Assembly: GCF_963678635.1 (NCBI RefSeq)
Contig: NC_087067.1
Location: 27,473,547-27,537,546, forward strand
Reading direction: 5' to 3'
Length of the DNA stretch: 64,000 nucleotides
Source: Symsagittifera roscoffensis
Taxonomy: Eukaryota; Xenacoelomorpha; Acoela; Convolutidae
The notes under the pieces are model-generated. The model saw only the letters and a program-made list of their open reading frames with translations. It was not told where the DNA came from and ran no database searches. The first letter of the stretch is position 1. Each line of letters starts with the position of its first letter. This document shows, piece after piece, positions 23,425-35,500 of this stretch. The position numbers and the translations under genes were made by a program.

Positions 23425-23640
23425 TTAAGCTTTTGTTACCGCACCCAGTCATCTTATTAGCTCGAAGTTACCAAAAATCAAAAATTTCAAACCGGTTTTT
23501 CTTGACTCTGTGAAAAAAATTCGAAATCACAGCTGTGGTACGAATCACGACTGAGAGGGTTTTCATATGATATATCACTCAACCCAGTCCGATCATTATT
23601 TGTGGTACCTGATTTTGCGTCGAAAACAAAGCAAAAAAAA
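23425..23640 (-). repeat. Dispersed repeat family T, inverted copy
   Basis: The reverse complement matches 48385-48600 and, more weakly, 29995-30175. Shared landmarks are aatcaggtaccacaaataat, the palindrome tgatatatca, and a aaaaccggtttgaa phrase. It is non-coding, and its ends are unclear. Confidence 0.7.
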
Positions 23641-23699
23641 ACTAAAACAAAACAACGAATACAATGTTCTTCCCCATTTTCAATGGTCGGAACAATGAC

Positions 23700-23975
23700 T
23701 GATTAGCCTATTTTAAACAGTGATCTTGTAGTGGGATGCTGAAGCCCAGCCATGCTTTATTTATTAATACATGTAAATAGAGTTACTTTTCGATTTGCTA
23801 GCCTACAAGCCGCTTACGAAGGACTAAATTGAACTGCTTTTATTCGAGACGGTTTAAAGCACCTAAAATCTTTTTTGTTGGTTGCCTATTTTTATAGGAA
23901 TATGTTTTTAAAATATTTTCCGGGCGGATGTTACCAAGCGTAAAACACCTGAAATACCAACAACATTGCAGTACT
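23700..23975 (+). repeat. Dispersed repeat family R, diverged copy
   Basis: A weakened version of 13170-13480: the gcccagccatg phrase, the acatgtaa...gagttact stretch and ttccgggcggatgttac occur in the same order. This is the most diverged of the copies I noticed. Confidence 0.5.
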
Positions 23976-24214
23976 GTTCAATTAATTTTTTTTGCATGTG
24001 GAAGAATAGAGCCAGGCTCTTCATTAACAATCATACGAACTTTGACACCATCTGTCTATACTATATTTAAATGCGTGTGACACGTATCTTGCCATGTTTA
24101 AGCGTTTTTTGCAACAGTTAGGGGCATAACGTATGTATGCGTGGTTAAGCTATATCGTATATTGCAATGCGTAAGATTTTTTTCTCTTTTCCAGTTTAAA
24201 TCTAGTGTTTTTCA

Positions 24215-24955
24215 GTTTAAATCTAGAGTTTAACGTTAGCAACCCAAAAGTGGAATGCTGTCAGAGTTTGCGAATTTGGTCTACAATTAAGAATGCCGAA
24301 ATCCTTTTTGTGTACGAGATAAGACAATTTTTGTGATTTTCAGAAAAGTCAACTTTATAAAATAATAACAAAAACTCGAAATTTCCAGCCCTGTAGTTGG
24401 GTGCTGTCAGAGCACTCTCAAGTTTTGCGAATCTTGCCTCCAAATGTGACTGCTCAAGTCCTTGTAGTTTTCGAGATGTGACTTGTTTTATAATTTCTTT
24501 TGAATTTTTCAGGAAACTTAGATTTCAAAGGATATGAAATTCTTAATCTTGTAGTTGGACACTGTTAGGGTACTCAAAGGAGTTTAAAGATATAAATCGT
24601 GCGCCCAAATGCGACTGCTCAAATGCTCTCAGTTTTTGATATATGACGTTTTCTGTGATTTAATTTAAAATTTCTGTCAAATTTTTAAGTTCCCAACACT
24701 CTATTTGGGGGCTGTCAAAATACTATCGGGGGTTGCGAATCTCAGTTCCAACTGTGACTGTTCAAATCTTATGTGTTTACGAGATATGACGTCTGTTTTG
24801 ATTTTTAGAAAAATGTCAGAAAACTTAATTTCAATTTTTTTTCAGCCCGACCTTTTAGTTGGAAGCTGTTACAGACTCTCGGGCGGTTGCAAATTTTGCC
24901 TCCAAATATGATGAATCAAATCTGTTTAGTTTTCGAGATATTTTTTTTCTTCAAA
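24215..24955 (+). repeat. Satellite-like array S1, second block
   Basis: Four to five strongly diverged S1 monomers with ccctgtagttgggtgctgtc, gcgaatcttgcctccaaatg and gttttcgagatgtgac landmarks spaced about 160-170 bp apart. It is separated from the first block by families T and R, so the array was interrupted by insertions or regrown. Confidence 0.75.
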
Positions 24956-25019
24956 TTTCAATTGGTATTTGGAACCCTTTTCCTTGTATTGAGTGGAGGA
25001 AGGGGGAAAGGGAAGGTGG

Positions 25020-25310
25020 GCAGCATTGATTTTCTGAGCTCTCCCAAAGCATTATAAAGAGCCTGTTTTGGCCATTTTCTGCGCCGCAGGCAAAATTCTG
25101 CAAAAACCAGGCCAAAAGGCATCTTTAGGATTTTTTGGCGCTAGCCCCTCAATATTAGTATAATCTGGCGCCTTAACAAAATTTTTGGGGTCAGTCAGCC
25201 AATAATGGATATCTCAAAATGGTGCAAAGGGGTGACCCTGTGGGTCGGCATGGGGTCGAATCCCTGAAGGGGGCGTCCGCCACCCTAAATCTGCCCCTGT
25301 TTATAAACAT
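25020..25310 (+). repeat. Dispersed repeat R2, copy 1
   Basis: It shares ctgcgccgcaggc, aggccaaaaggc, a gtcagccaataatggatatc stretch and a gggtcgaatccctga end with 46380-46900. The left part is also similar to 57190-57350. The gggtcgaatccc phrase is a short inverted repeat. It is non-coding and relatively GC-rich compared with its surroundings. Confidence 0.65.
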
Positions 25311-25626
25311 GAAAATAAGTTTTCCAATCATGACGAGTGCAGTTCTTTGCATTCAAGGGTTCAAAAAACTGAAAAGCAGTTAACATAAATAGTTCTAATG
25401 CTGCAATAATCGAGGAGAGCATATTTTGATTGACTAGGTGGTAAGAAAAATAGTTGCTAAAAATATGAACTTGTTTATTCCTAAATTGTTTGCTGATGCA
25501 ATTACATAGCATTGGTTCAGCCTTATCAACCTGCGCGGGGAACGTCGTATAATAGAGGGGTTCCTTTTCCTTTACTTTGAAAAAATCTATTCGATGTGTA
25601 TAATTTAAAACTTTCGTTACTGGAAT
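25311..25626. other. Unassigned stretch between repeats R2 and L
   Basis: A 75-codon minus-strand frame (25285-25512) is the only open frame of note. It has no recognisable domain and starts within the edge of repeat R2. I see nothing else. Confidence 0.4.
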
Positions 25627-27420
25627 TTGAATACTGAAATGCTATTATGGAGTGCTCTCATGATATTTTCGCTCTAAGAAAATAAGTTGAATCACTAGTG
25701 GGTAAACACAAATTTACTACTAACTACTGAGTGGTGATGTTATTACAGGATTTATTCAGGGGGACATGAAGCTTTTCCAAGTTTTTTTACAAAGTCAGTT
25801 TTTTTTCGGATCAACTGGTGTCTGCTCAAAGGTTGTCGGCCTTGTTTCCATGTCTTTGACTTTTTTTGTTTTCTCAAAAACTAACGTTACAAATCTAAGA
25901 TTTTTGGTTTCAAGGAATAGAGCGGATTTGGAAAGCTCCCCTCCCTAAACGGCTATGCCCTAACTTTTTTACACATAAAATTGTAGCCCTCGAAGTTTTT
26001 TATTTCTTTGACCGTTTTCGGTTTTTGTTGGATTCTCTTGAAAACTAAACTCTTGAGTTTGTGGTTCAATGGAGATAATGGGTAGTGTGAAGCTAACCTG
26101 CATGAGCGAACACAGATTTTTTCTACACAAAAAGTTATCGTCCACGGAAAGTCAATTTCTTGATTTTTTGAGCGTTTTTTTAAATTTTTATGAATTTTAT
26201 CGAAAAAAAAACCTCCGATATCTAATATTTTGGGTCCACTCCAAAGAGTCCAAAGCTCATTTGCTGAAGCGACTACGAACAAATTTCTGTGACACCAAAA
26301 GTTATGACCATCTGAAAAGTCCAAGTTTTGATTTCTGACCGTTTTTTTTTGAAATTTCTCGAGAACTCTCCTAATTCTGAGATTTTGGGTTCAATCGAAA
26401 TTACAGGTTAGGTGAATCCCTTTTTCATAAGCAGCTACGGCCTATTTTTTCACACTAAAGGCTAAAATTCTCGGAAATGTTGAGTTTTATGTTTGTTGAC
26501 CGTTTTTTGGACTTTTCTCGATTACTATCTCGTCAAATCTGAAATCATAGTTTTAATCGAAACAGCAGGAAATTGAAAGCCTATTTTTATATTCGGCTAC
26601 GTCCATTTTTTGAGAAAATTTTTATGGCCTTCAAATTTATCACAGTTTTGAAATTTCAACGTTTTTTTTGAAACTTTTTGAATTTACTCGAAAACTACCG
26701 TGCCAATTCTCAGATTAAGTGTTCAACATAGAAACCCGGTTTTGAAAATCTTCTCTGCATTAGCAACACAACCTCTTTTCCAGAAATAATAACTTTCGGA
26801 AAGTTTTTAAATTTTAGACATCAAATTTTGTAGTTCTTCAAGAATTCAAGCGAAAGAACTATCTGCGAGAACTTTACCAGCAGAAGCGGCGACTCTTTAC
26901 TTTTTTGTAAGAGAAATGTTATGTCTTTGGGAAATTCAATAGCTCCAATTTTCATTTTTCTCACTTATTTGAGCAGAGAAAAATGTAAGTTTTTGCGTTA
27001 AGTCGAGATTTTTAACTTACGGTTTTCGTCCCCCATCAGATTATCAAACTCAAAAAATATCAAACTTGTACCTCCAGCTTCAGCTGGGCCACTAGTTTCC
27101 TTTTATAGAGACATACAAAAATTTTGTTCCCCTATTTTTAAACATTTTTCATTCTTTTTTATTTATTTTTTTATCGCAAGTGGTCGCTGTATAAAAGTTA
27201 TCAGAATTTATTTTTAAATTGCTCATTCTTAAATTTTTCCCAATATCAATTCTAAAATCTCAACTTTTCCCTGATCTCGTTTATTTTAGTAGAGAAACAA
27301 CTATAGTTTTGGGCAAAGTACAATTTGTGAAATTACGCGCAATTTGTACCGCATCAGTATAACAAATTCATAAATATCAAACACGTACATCCAGCTTTAG
27401 CTGGGCCCAAGGTGTCCTTA
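25627..27420 (+). repeat. Long repeat L, copy 2
   Basis: Direct-orientation partner of 20008-21482, including the same composite layout but with two extra ~165 bp units (about 26480-26800) that copy 1 lacks. It ends at the same ggtgtcc phrase. Beyond it (27421-27510) comes a tttattgttgtatcgcaag stretch and the hairpin gctccgcttcgc, whereas copy 1 runs into array S1. The degenerate units inside have a spacing of about 175 bp. Confidence 0.85.
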
Positions 27421-28344
27421 ATCGAGTTATACGAAAATATTGGTTCACCTGGTTTTTTTTCCATTTGTTTATTGTTGTATCGCAAGTGGCACTAAGCTCC
27501 GCTTCGCCTCTGTTTTAGATTAGTCTTCTAATATTTAAGACTTGAAGTTTGATTAAATAGTCTCATTCTTTCAAGGCGAATCGAATTAGCTAATGCGGTT
27601 TTGCTACGAGTAAGCGAGTAATTTCAGTTTGACCTCGTTTTTTTTCGTGTCCAGTAAAACAGCTGAAATATCCTGATCTCCTTTACACTGAAGGCGTAAC
27701 ATATTTGTCCACTGTGAACCATTATGTTAATCGTCAACTGTAAGCTCACTCAAAGTTTGATTGTCTGAACAAGATCAATATGATTACTTTCATGTTTGAG
27801 TTGAACTATTGAACTATATGTGAAAACGATAACTTCAAATAGTTGAACAGATATTGGCAATTATTATTTAGTAGATTATTAATTAGAAAAGTAAAGGTCA
27901 CAAGTTAGGATTGTTTCTAGTTCCAGTACTGGTTCAATCTCCACAATTTTGTTTATATTTCTTATAAACTTATTTTGGAAACAGGTGAGTGGACGTTCAT
28001 TTCATTTCCTTCAAATTTTGTTTTCCTGGGTTAAATGCATTCAATGTTTCTTTTTGTTGGGATTTTTTAAACCTGATATGAACATAACAGTAAGGACTCA
28101 AAAATACGTCTTTAAATTAATTTCAAAATCTAGAGTGACTTTGATAACAACTATTTCAAACCAATTGAACTGGAGTTCTTCATTTCGCTGTACAAAACGC
28201 GAAATTGTTTTCCTGGCGGTAGGAAAATCTAAATAGATACCGGAGACCCTCAAAGAAAATCCGCGTCGAAATAACGTCATTTGTAGGACATTCGATACTG
28301 ACAAAAAAGTATTGATAGTTTTATTGAAAATGTAAATTCAACTT
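27421..28344. other. Gene-free stretch
   Basis: A copy of the hairpin motif (aagctccgcttcgcc, 27494-27508) follows repeat L. A 95-codon plus frame (27949-28236) is overlapped by a 68-codon minus frame and resembles nothing I know. No splice-linked coding signal is evident. Confidence 0.4.
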
Positions 28345-28416
28345 GGCGTTGTGGCGCATCGGCAGTGGTGGTGCCCAGCAATCATATGATTGCGAGTTCA
28401 TATCGCACGTGCGCTG
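28345..28416 (+). pseudogene. tRNA-derived relic (weak)
   Basis: The stretch gtggcgcatcggcag resembles an RNA polymerase III A box, and the palindrome gcaatcatatgattgc sits where an anticodon arm would be. The B-box position (gagttcatatcgc) is badly degraded. It is most likely a decayed tRNA-derived SINE head. Confidence is low because only the A-box-like part fits. Confidence 0.3.
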
Positions 28417-29140
28417 CAATTAACAAGGTGACCTCGTGTAAGATTGTCATAGCTTGGTTAACCTTAAATAAATAACCTTCGGGCTAGGCCTCTGGCTGGT
28501 TAACTTTCCTTTGCTTAGGCCTTCCTTTACACTTCCATAATTTTGAAAGTCCTTTTTTTTGATTGCGTGAAATGATGAAGGACTTGTGTAGTAACTTCGG
28601 CTAGAATGCTATTTTCTCACCTTCTGGCTTCCATTTTTTAAAAAAAGAGAGGGTAAGTGTCATGCTCACATTTTTCAGATTGAGTTTTTACCGTTCATCA
28701 GGGTTCCAGTTGGATATTATTGTCATTGTAGTGCTTTCTGTGTTTTGTGTTCAACAGTGTGCGTGATTGCATCCAGGTTTTAATGTGACTTATCTGAAAG
28801 TTTTTGTGTTTAGAGCGTTTTTTTCGTTTTGTCTTGATATTAACCATTGCAATGAGCAAGGGTATTGCATTCGGGTACTAGGCTTTTTTCTCGTGTACAA
28901 CTTGTTCACAGGATGACTGAAACAGTGGTCATCTTTATTTAGTTGGATCATTTTTATTTGGAAGAAAACACTTTTTTTGTGTGGTTTGTCGGAAAATTCG
29001 TTGCCACTTGCTCAGCAACGGGTTATCCTAGTTAAGTTTTGTGTTTTGATCTTTTTGTGGAAGTAAGAAACCCAAAACTAGAATCAATGATACGTGCTAT
29101 GTATTACGAATGTTAGTTCTGATCATAAAATTGGTTATTA
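28417..29140. other. Gene-free stretch
   Basis: No open frame or RNA gene is supportable. A degraded member of the cttgcg hairpin family may lie near 28855-28920 (gagcaagggtattgcattcg followed by an acaacttgttcac stretch). Confidence 0.4.
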
Positions 29141-29192
29141 CACTTGCGAAAGCAAGTGTCTTGTAATCTGGAAAGCAAGTGTCTTGTAATTT
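29141..29192. repeat. Hairpin with GAAA loop plus short tandem repeat
   Basis: cacttgcgaaagcaagtg is a perfect 7-bp stem closed by a GAAA loop. It is followed by a directly repeated gaaagcaagtgtcttgtaat unit. Related but imperfect stems occur near 36786, 54317 and 63101, each followed by a similar aacaact...taacaaa stretch, so this is the head of a dispersed repeat. Confidence 0.6.
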
Positions 29193-29277
29193 GTTTCGCG
29201 TTAACAACTTTTCCTGCATATGTTACTCGGTGTTTTTATTTGCTCTACTATGGAAGCTAAAGCACATTTATGTTCGT

Positions 29278-29348
29278 TCTTACTTGGCCTAGAGGTTATG
29301 CCGGCGCCTTAGCACGCTAAGATCGGGGGTTCGAGTCTCGGACGGGCC
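29278..29348 (+). pseudogene. tRNA-derived relic with A and B boxes
   Basis: tggcctagagg (29285-29295) fits the A-box consensus TRGYNNARNNG at every position, and ggttcgagtct (29328-29338) fits the B box except the last base. The spacing of 33 bases between them is normal for a tRNA. The acceptor arms do not pair and the anticodon arm collapses to cttag/ctaag around four bases, so a working tRNA is unlikely. It is a SINE head or tRNA pseudogene. Confidence 0.55.
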
Positions 29349-29394
29349 TTGTTTTTTTTTCAGTATGTATGCAATTGAAGTTTTTCTCAGGTAA

Positions 29395-29810
29395 AAATTG
29401 AATGGTCGAAATTTCGCGTGTCTACTCAAGTTTTGTCGGTGTAGTTGCCACATCACTGATTTTGCTTTTGCTGTCAACAACTTTCATTGTAGTTGCAACT
29501 TCAAGTGTTGTATAGTGTAAGTTTTGCTTATAAAATTAAAGATTATATAATTTCTGCTCAAAGGTTATCGGCTCAGTTACCACATCACGGATTTTGCTTG
29601 TGCTGTAAGTAAATTTCATTGTACTTGCAAGTGCAAGTGTTGCTCAATGTAGTTTCTGGGGAGACTTTAAAAATTTTAAATAGAAATAAAGATTTTTTGG
29701 CTCAACTGGTGTCCGCTCTAAGATTGTCGGCTTCTTTGCCACGTCACGGATTTTTTCTTGTTCTGTAAGCATCAAAGTGAAATATAGTTATTTTTAAGAA
29801 TTGATGTATA
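29395..29810 (+). repeat. Degenerate tandem repeat S3
   Basis: Two to three units with tctgctcaaaggttatcgg, ttgccacatcac-like, gatttttgcttgtgctgtaag-like and cttgcaagtgcaagtgttg landmarks, spaced about 150-185 bp. Similar units recur at 62285-62690 and as the first part of long repeat L (20185, 25815, 63335). It is non-coding. Confidence 0.65.
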
Positions 29811-29994
29811 AGGTGATATTTGATTGGATACAATTGCGTCAAGAGTGCGTTTCGCGTGTTAGCTTTTCTGTTCAGAGTTTCTTCTTCTGTTCCAAATGCT
29901 CTATCAGGGCTTGTTGATCCGACAATTTGAAAATTTTTGTATTTGGGTATGTTTTAGCTTTTTTGTTATCCACGCAAAGTTAGAAAGCGCAAGC

Positions 29995-30175
29995 AACCAT
30001 CTTAAGGGGTTGAGTGATATATCATATTAAAGCCCTTCTAGTCGTGATAGGAAGGACGTTAAAAAAAATTTCGAAAATTTTTCTCATTGTCGAGAAAAAC
30101 CGGTTTGAAGTTTTTGATGTTAGATCTATTTTCGAGCTAATAAGTTTTGTCAGAATAAGGTTTGCAGGCTTACAA
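29995..30175 (+). repeat. Dispersed repeat family T, copy 2
   Basis: It contains ggttgagtgatatatcatat, aaagccctt, a cgagaaaaaccggtttgaa stretch and attttcgagctaata in the same order as 48430-48590, and inverted relative to 23425-23640. Confidence 0.65.
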
Positions 30176-32005
30176 TAGCGTCACTGATGCTTAATTTAAG
30201 CCGCGTTTACTGTCGAAAAATTTCTGCAAAAAAATGGAAAATTTCTTAAATTGTTTCTCCGATTTCTTTGTTTTTCTATTTGATTTTCTACAGAAACTGT
30301 TTTCTAATTGGGCTATTTGACTGTGACTGTCGAATATACGCTATTTCTATTTTTTGATTCAGATCTTACTTTCACATCACACAGGGAAAACGTTAGTTTT
30401 GAAAGAAAAAATTTATTTTCTTCAAGACTATGGTCGGAACATTTTGTGCTATTTGCACAGTAACCGGTTGTCCTTGTTTTTTTAGATCATGGTTTTCGCT
30501 TGCTTATGTATTTTTGAAGTAAAGTTTACATTATAATCTCCGGTAAAACAAATAAAAAACGCGCGAATAATTGCACTTCGCCTTGAGTTTCCAGAGCGAT
30601 TTTAATTTTGATCATTTAAAAAATGAAAACTTTTCCCTGCTGTTTAAGTTAGATTTAGCTGTATCTTTTTTGCGAATTGGCCTGTTTCATATATCTTATT
30701 GATGCTTTGATTTTTAGATAATCATTAGTGTCGCATTCCTTTTTTCGGATAATTTTAGTATTTGATTTGGAACTTAATTATCTAATTTTGAATTGTTCAT
30801 TGCAGTTCTTGCAAGAGGACTTTTCACTTGCATCCAAGTCAAAATCCTGGCTAGGATTATGAGAGACCGACTCTTTATTGTCGATTATGACATAAACTTC
30901 GATGGAGTTTTTTTGAATTTTCTAAACGGAGTTTCAACTTATTGGTTTGATTTTCACTTAACCAATTATCAATTGAATCAGATACTATTTGGCAGGAGTT
31001 ATCACTTGTAGAATAATCGTTGAATTAAATTGCCTTCAAAGGTCGCGAAGGAAACATTTTAGTTTCAAGGAGGCTTGAAAATAACGTGTTTCTATCATCC
31101 TGTTTTTAAAAATTATCTGCGACCGTCTTCTTATTTTATCTTATCTAGTTTGTGCTTCGATTTTGATAAATTGAATGAGAATTTGTTTTTACGTTTAAAA
31201 AATGATTGATCTGCTTAAATCTTTAATCAGAGCTGGTAAGTTGGCAATTTTTATTGAAATAATTTCAAAACTTAAGATCTTAGTTCTGCTTTTTGCGTCA
31301 TTGGCTTTTAAGAGCTCTGTGAACGGAAAAAAGTTGTAAATAACATAACATGCAATAAGTTGTAAAAGATGATCCAAGTCATTTTTTCCCTCACATAAGA
31401 TATTTAAATACAAAGTTTCGTTTTTGGACGGATTGTCCTAAATATAACAAGACATTATAAATAAACAGAAACGCTTATTGAATTGGCGGCGCTATAATTT
31501 TTCCCAGTTGTTAATAATTCCACCACCTGCCTTAATTCAAATTATTCTAATTTATTAATTGTACGTCCTCAATATTGAATAATCGTCATCTTTGAAACGG
31601 CCATTGTGGTGCATCATCTCATTTTTTTGTTGTATTTAAAGGTCATTCTGATATAGCTTAATGGTACTTCATACTTCAAAAAAAGAATAGTGTAATTAGT
31701 ATAAGGTCAAGATATGTAATTTTTTTCTTGGTCATCTTCTATCCAAGCTTGTAGATAGGAAAAAGTGAATTTTTAAAAGAAAACGTATCTCAGATAACCT
31801 TGAACTTAATTTCTTGTCTTACTGCTCAAGAGCCCGACGTCGCACATTTGTGGGTGAATTTTTGATGCACATTGCAGCTGTAACTGTTTTTAGCAATTTT
31901 ATTGCCGATTCTGATTGTATTGCTGTTTCCGTTTAGTTTGATGCTTGCATAATTTTAAGCTTGATTGTATAAATGTTTATGACGGCATATTTAGTGGTGA
32001 TTATT
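30176..32005. other. Gene-free stretch
   Basis: AT-rich sequence with only frames of 60-75 codons (30793-31011 plus, 31195-31413 minus). Neither has a recognisable domain, and I see no repeat family member or RNA gene. Confidence 0.45.
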
Positions 32006-32048
32006 GACGAAGGCATCTAATGTGGCTCCGAAGGAGCATTAGATCGTC
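32006..32048. other. Compact GC-rich hairpin
   Basis: Three nested stems: gacg with cgtc, atctaat with attagat, and gctcc with ggagc around a gaa loop. A 5-base and a 3-base bulge sit on the left arm. It stands out in AT-rich sequence. It could be a transposon terminus, a structured RNA element or chance; nothing adjacent identifies it. Confidence 0.4.
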
Positions 32049-32517
32049 CGAATCTGAATAAACTGAGGGCAATATATGCTCAATTAGTTTTTACCTCAAA
32101 CCATTTTCGGAATTGCTTTTTCGGAATGTTTTATACCATATCCGAGATCTTGATGGGATACGCTTAAATATCCGGTTAATTTCTGCGCGCTTCAGTTCCA
32201 CTTTTATCTGGACGCAAATCGCGAAAGAAAGCAGCTGTTAAATTAAGATCATTGACTTGAGGCAGGCTCAACATCAAGCGAACGATGTATAAGAGGACTT
32301 GTTTCTTTCATTAGAGGTTCAATTTCTGTTTTTTTTTTTAATATGTTTAGCTAGGCGAGGTACAACTTTGCCTCTTCGTCAAGTGTAATTATTAAGTTAG
32401 CTATTTATTTAAATTATTTTTTCAGTGAAAATTTGAACTTTTTAAACACTCATTGTGTTGACGGTTGTTTCAAGCTTGATTTTTTGTTTTTAATCTTCAT
32501 CTCTTTTTCCTATATGT

Positions 32518-32588
32518 GGTCCTGCTGACTGCAGTTTAACATACCCGGCTCGGACACCAATGTGTTTAGTTCGAGTCCCAACAGGATC
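32518..32588 (+). pseudogene. tRNA-derived relic with paired acceptor arm
   Basis: ggtcctg (32518-32524) and caggatc (32582-32588) pair over all seven positions with one G-T wobble, at tRNA length (71 bases). agttcgagtcc lies in the B-box position. The A box and the anticodon arm are degraded. The paired acceptor suggests descent from a real tRNA or a tRNA-derived SINE. Confidence 0.5.
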
Positions 32589-35500
32589 TTGTCGTAGTTC
32601 TTGTCGAGTCAAGAGTAGTTTTTGGCCGAGGAAGAGTCGTTTTGCAGTGTGGTAGTTTTTGGTCTCATTCTTGGCATGGTTGTTTCCGGTATTTTTCTCC
32701 CTTCAGCTTTGTGGAAAATTAAGCGGAAATGTTAGTCAGTTTTGTTTTCTCTGTGTATGTGTGCGAGCATTGAACATTTTGAACAAATCTTAATCATTTT
32801 TATGACACAGCACATTATGCCTTGAATGATTTCTTGAAATATTTATGTCGGCAGCTTAAAAGTACAAAAATGGGATATTGAGTCAAATATTAGCTAAATT
32901 TTGGACCAGACCAATCTATGCCGTTGAAAAACTCTTCTTCTCCAATCGTGCCGAATTGAAGTAAATTAGAGCAATTGTTCTTAACTTGCTATTGTTCATT
33001 TAATGTCATTTTATGTCCCGGTTTTTTTTCATGAACTTGGAACGAATATGGTAGGATTTTCGCTGAAACTGGCTCGCCCGTCTCAGCTTCAATTTTTGTT
33101 CTACTGCTCTGGTTAAAAATTTCCGAAACTATTCGGGTTTTTATGGCTTCTAAATAAAGCGTATCTTTTGAACAACTCCCACTACTTGTTTTAAAAATGT
33201 CAAATAGTAAATTCGTATCTTAACTATCAATCAACTATTCAACTCGACGTAAAAGACAGTTCAGTTAAAAGAACTGATAATGAAGTTTTATGAAGTAATT
33301 TTATCGAAGTAATTAAAAGATGTGAGCTGTTTTACCTTTTGCATTAAAGCTGTCAACCTATAGAAGAATGAACATCCAAAGTTAATGTAACTTAAACCAA
33401 TTTGGTAATTGACAAATCTGCGTTTTTCTACTAGTATTTTATTATTGTTATGCGAAGACGTTTTTTTGGCTGTCTTTCCGCTCGAGAAGTTTCTTGATGA
33501 TAACTTAAAAATGCCGATTGTTTTCTCTTTGTTTTAACTGGCCAATTTTAGCTGCACATGATTGATTATTTAGTTAATTATGGTCATAAAGTTTGATTAA
33601 CTCCAACTTGTCTCGACTTGTTTTTTCAAACAAAAATCTTTTCACGACTCCAAAGCCGAATATAAAATCATAATTTAAAGACATCTTTTAGCATATGTCT
33701 GAATTTATTGATTTACTTTTATGTAGCAGTGGAACTTGCTTTGAAGTTTACTTGAAAAAAAAACTATATTGAAGGGGAGTCTAGATTATGAATGGTAAGT
33801 TAAATAAGTTTGATTTAATGTAAAGTTTAAATACCGCCTAGCTAAGTTTTTATCACATTAGACTCGTTTTGAATGTTATTTTGGGTTTGAATTATATACG
33901 AAGATTCGATGGAGAAGAAAATAAAGGCGAGGAGCAGGATTGAATATGCGAGAAAACGATCTAATCGTTCTGGCTGACAAGAAAGTGGGTGTTGTTTTCC
34001 CAAATGTATAAACTTGATTATTTAAATTGTCTGAATCAAATTCAAATTGTATATCAAATAAACTGGGCTAATCATTTTGAATATGAAACTTAAATTAAGA
34101 CAAAAAGTTATTTGAAAAAGTTATATGGTGGGATGGTGGGTCTTCTATAAACCACCGGACCATTCGAGTTTTCAATTTAAATAGCTATGCGTGCGATTAT
34201 AGTGATAAGAATTGTTAGGCTCATTATGTAAAGATTTCGTTCTATCATGACAACGTTGAATTATTTTCAAAACTAAGTCAAATGGGGGGCTGTGGTTGTG
34301 GAAAACGGTCCCACTATTCCTTAACTCTATAAAGTGAAGCAGACAATTCGTGGAAAAAACGCTATAATTCGCATAATTTAGAAAAGGCGACAACTCGTGG
34401 AAAAGCAGTTTATTTTTTATTTCAATTGAAAGCTAACAAGAAATGAATTGTTTGCAATTTGCGGCGGTAACTTAAAGCTAATGTCTGAGCGGCAGCAGAT
34501 TCGATTAGGATTATTTGACTTCACGGAACTGCATAGCTCTTAGAACCAATTTAGCTGCGTATCGATGAATATACCTATTAATAATCGACTTATTGACGCT
34601 TTCAACGAACTGCCTCCTTCGGCCTTAAGTTCAAAATTGTTGCTATGTCTAATGAAGTCGCTTCAGAGGCAGGCGTCTTGAAGTAATGAATGCCAAACAG
34701 TTTAATGGGGTCTAAAATTGTTAATAATGTATGGATGAATTCAAAGATGTTAAATGAAAGGCAGCCACTGTGGCTGGCTTACTCGATCTGAATGGCGGCG
34801 TATCTTGAAATAGAAACCTAGAATCGGATCCTGCAATTGCATTTTAAGGAGACACTAATACTGCTTCAAATTCTTTTAAGAAATGAAAGTAAAGTTCTTT
34901 TTTGTTAATCAGCTGTTCTTTGGTTTGAAAAACCACGTGTAGTTTTCCTTGAGTTTCTTCGCTCATCGAAATAATTTAGAGGATTGGATAATACGTACAG
35001 GTGTTTTGTCCCAATGTTATTTTGTTCATCCTTTTCACTTGGAAAGTAAAAATATCCCTTAGACTCGCCAAGTTGTTCAAGTAGTACTCAGTTTTATTCT
35101 CGCGAATTCAGCAATCCATCAATTGCAGTTTGCATCTTTAAAAAAATACTTTAGTTTCTGCTTAATTCTGTGAGCTGGTCTGAAATTATTTCTTGATTGA
35201 GATAATCTAAAAGAAAGCTGTCTTGAAAATTAAGTCGCAATCAAAAATAAATTAACTTCCGCTTTTATTAATTTAAATGACATTCAAAACCGGTACTCAA
35301 TAATGAGAATCAGAATGTTTTCGACTTCTCAATAGAATAGCTTTATAGCCTTTTACTTTTAATCAGAGAAAAAGCATTTATCTTATAATTTTTTTCAAAC
35401 TTATTTCACCGCTCAGCGATAACAAGTGTCCTTTGGACTCATCAAACGTATCAATTAATTGTTTTAATCTTGTGTTAAAAAGCACTTTGGTATGGAATTT

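Noticed and set aside
20008-27420. A complete LTR retrotransposon bounded by the two L repeats
   Set aside because: No TG...CA ends, no primer-binding site or polypurine tract that I can identify, no pol frames inside, and L is itself tandemly built.
29289-29480. 63-codon minus-strand frame containing SETRTPDLS
   Set aside because: This is the well-known artefact of translating a tRNA B-box region. The stretch is annotated as a tRNA-derived relic.
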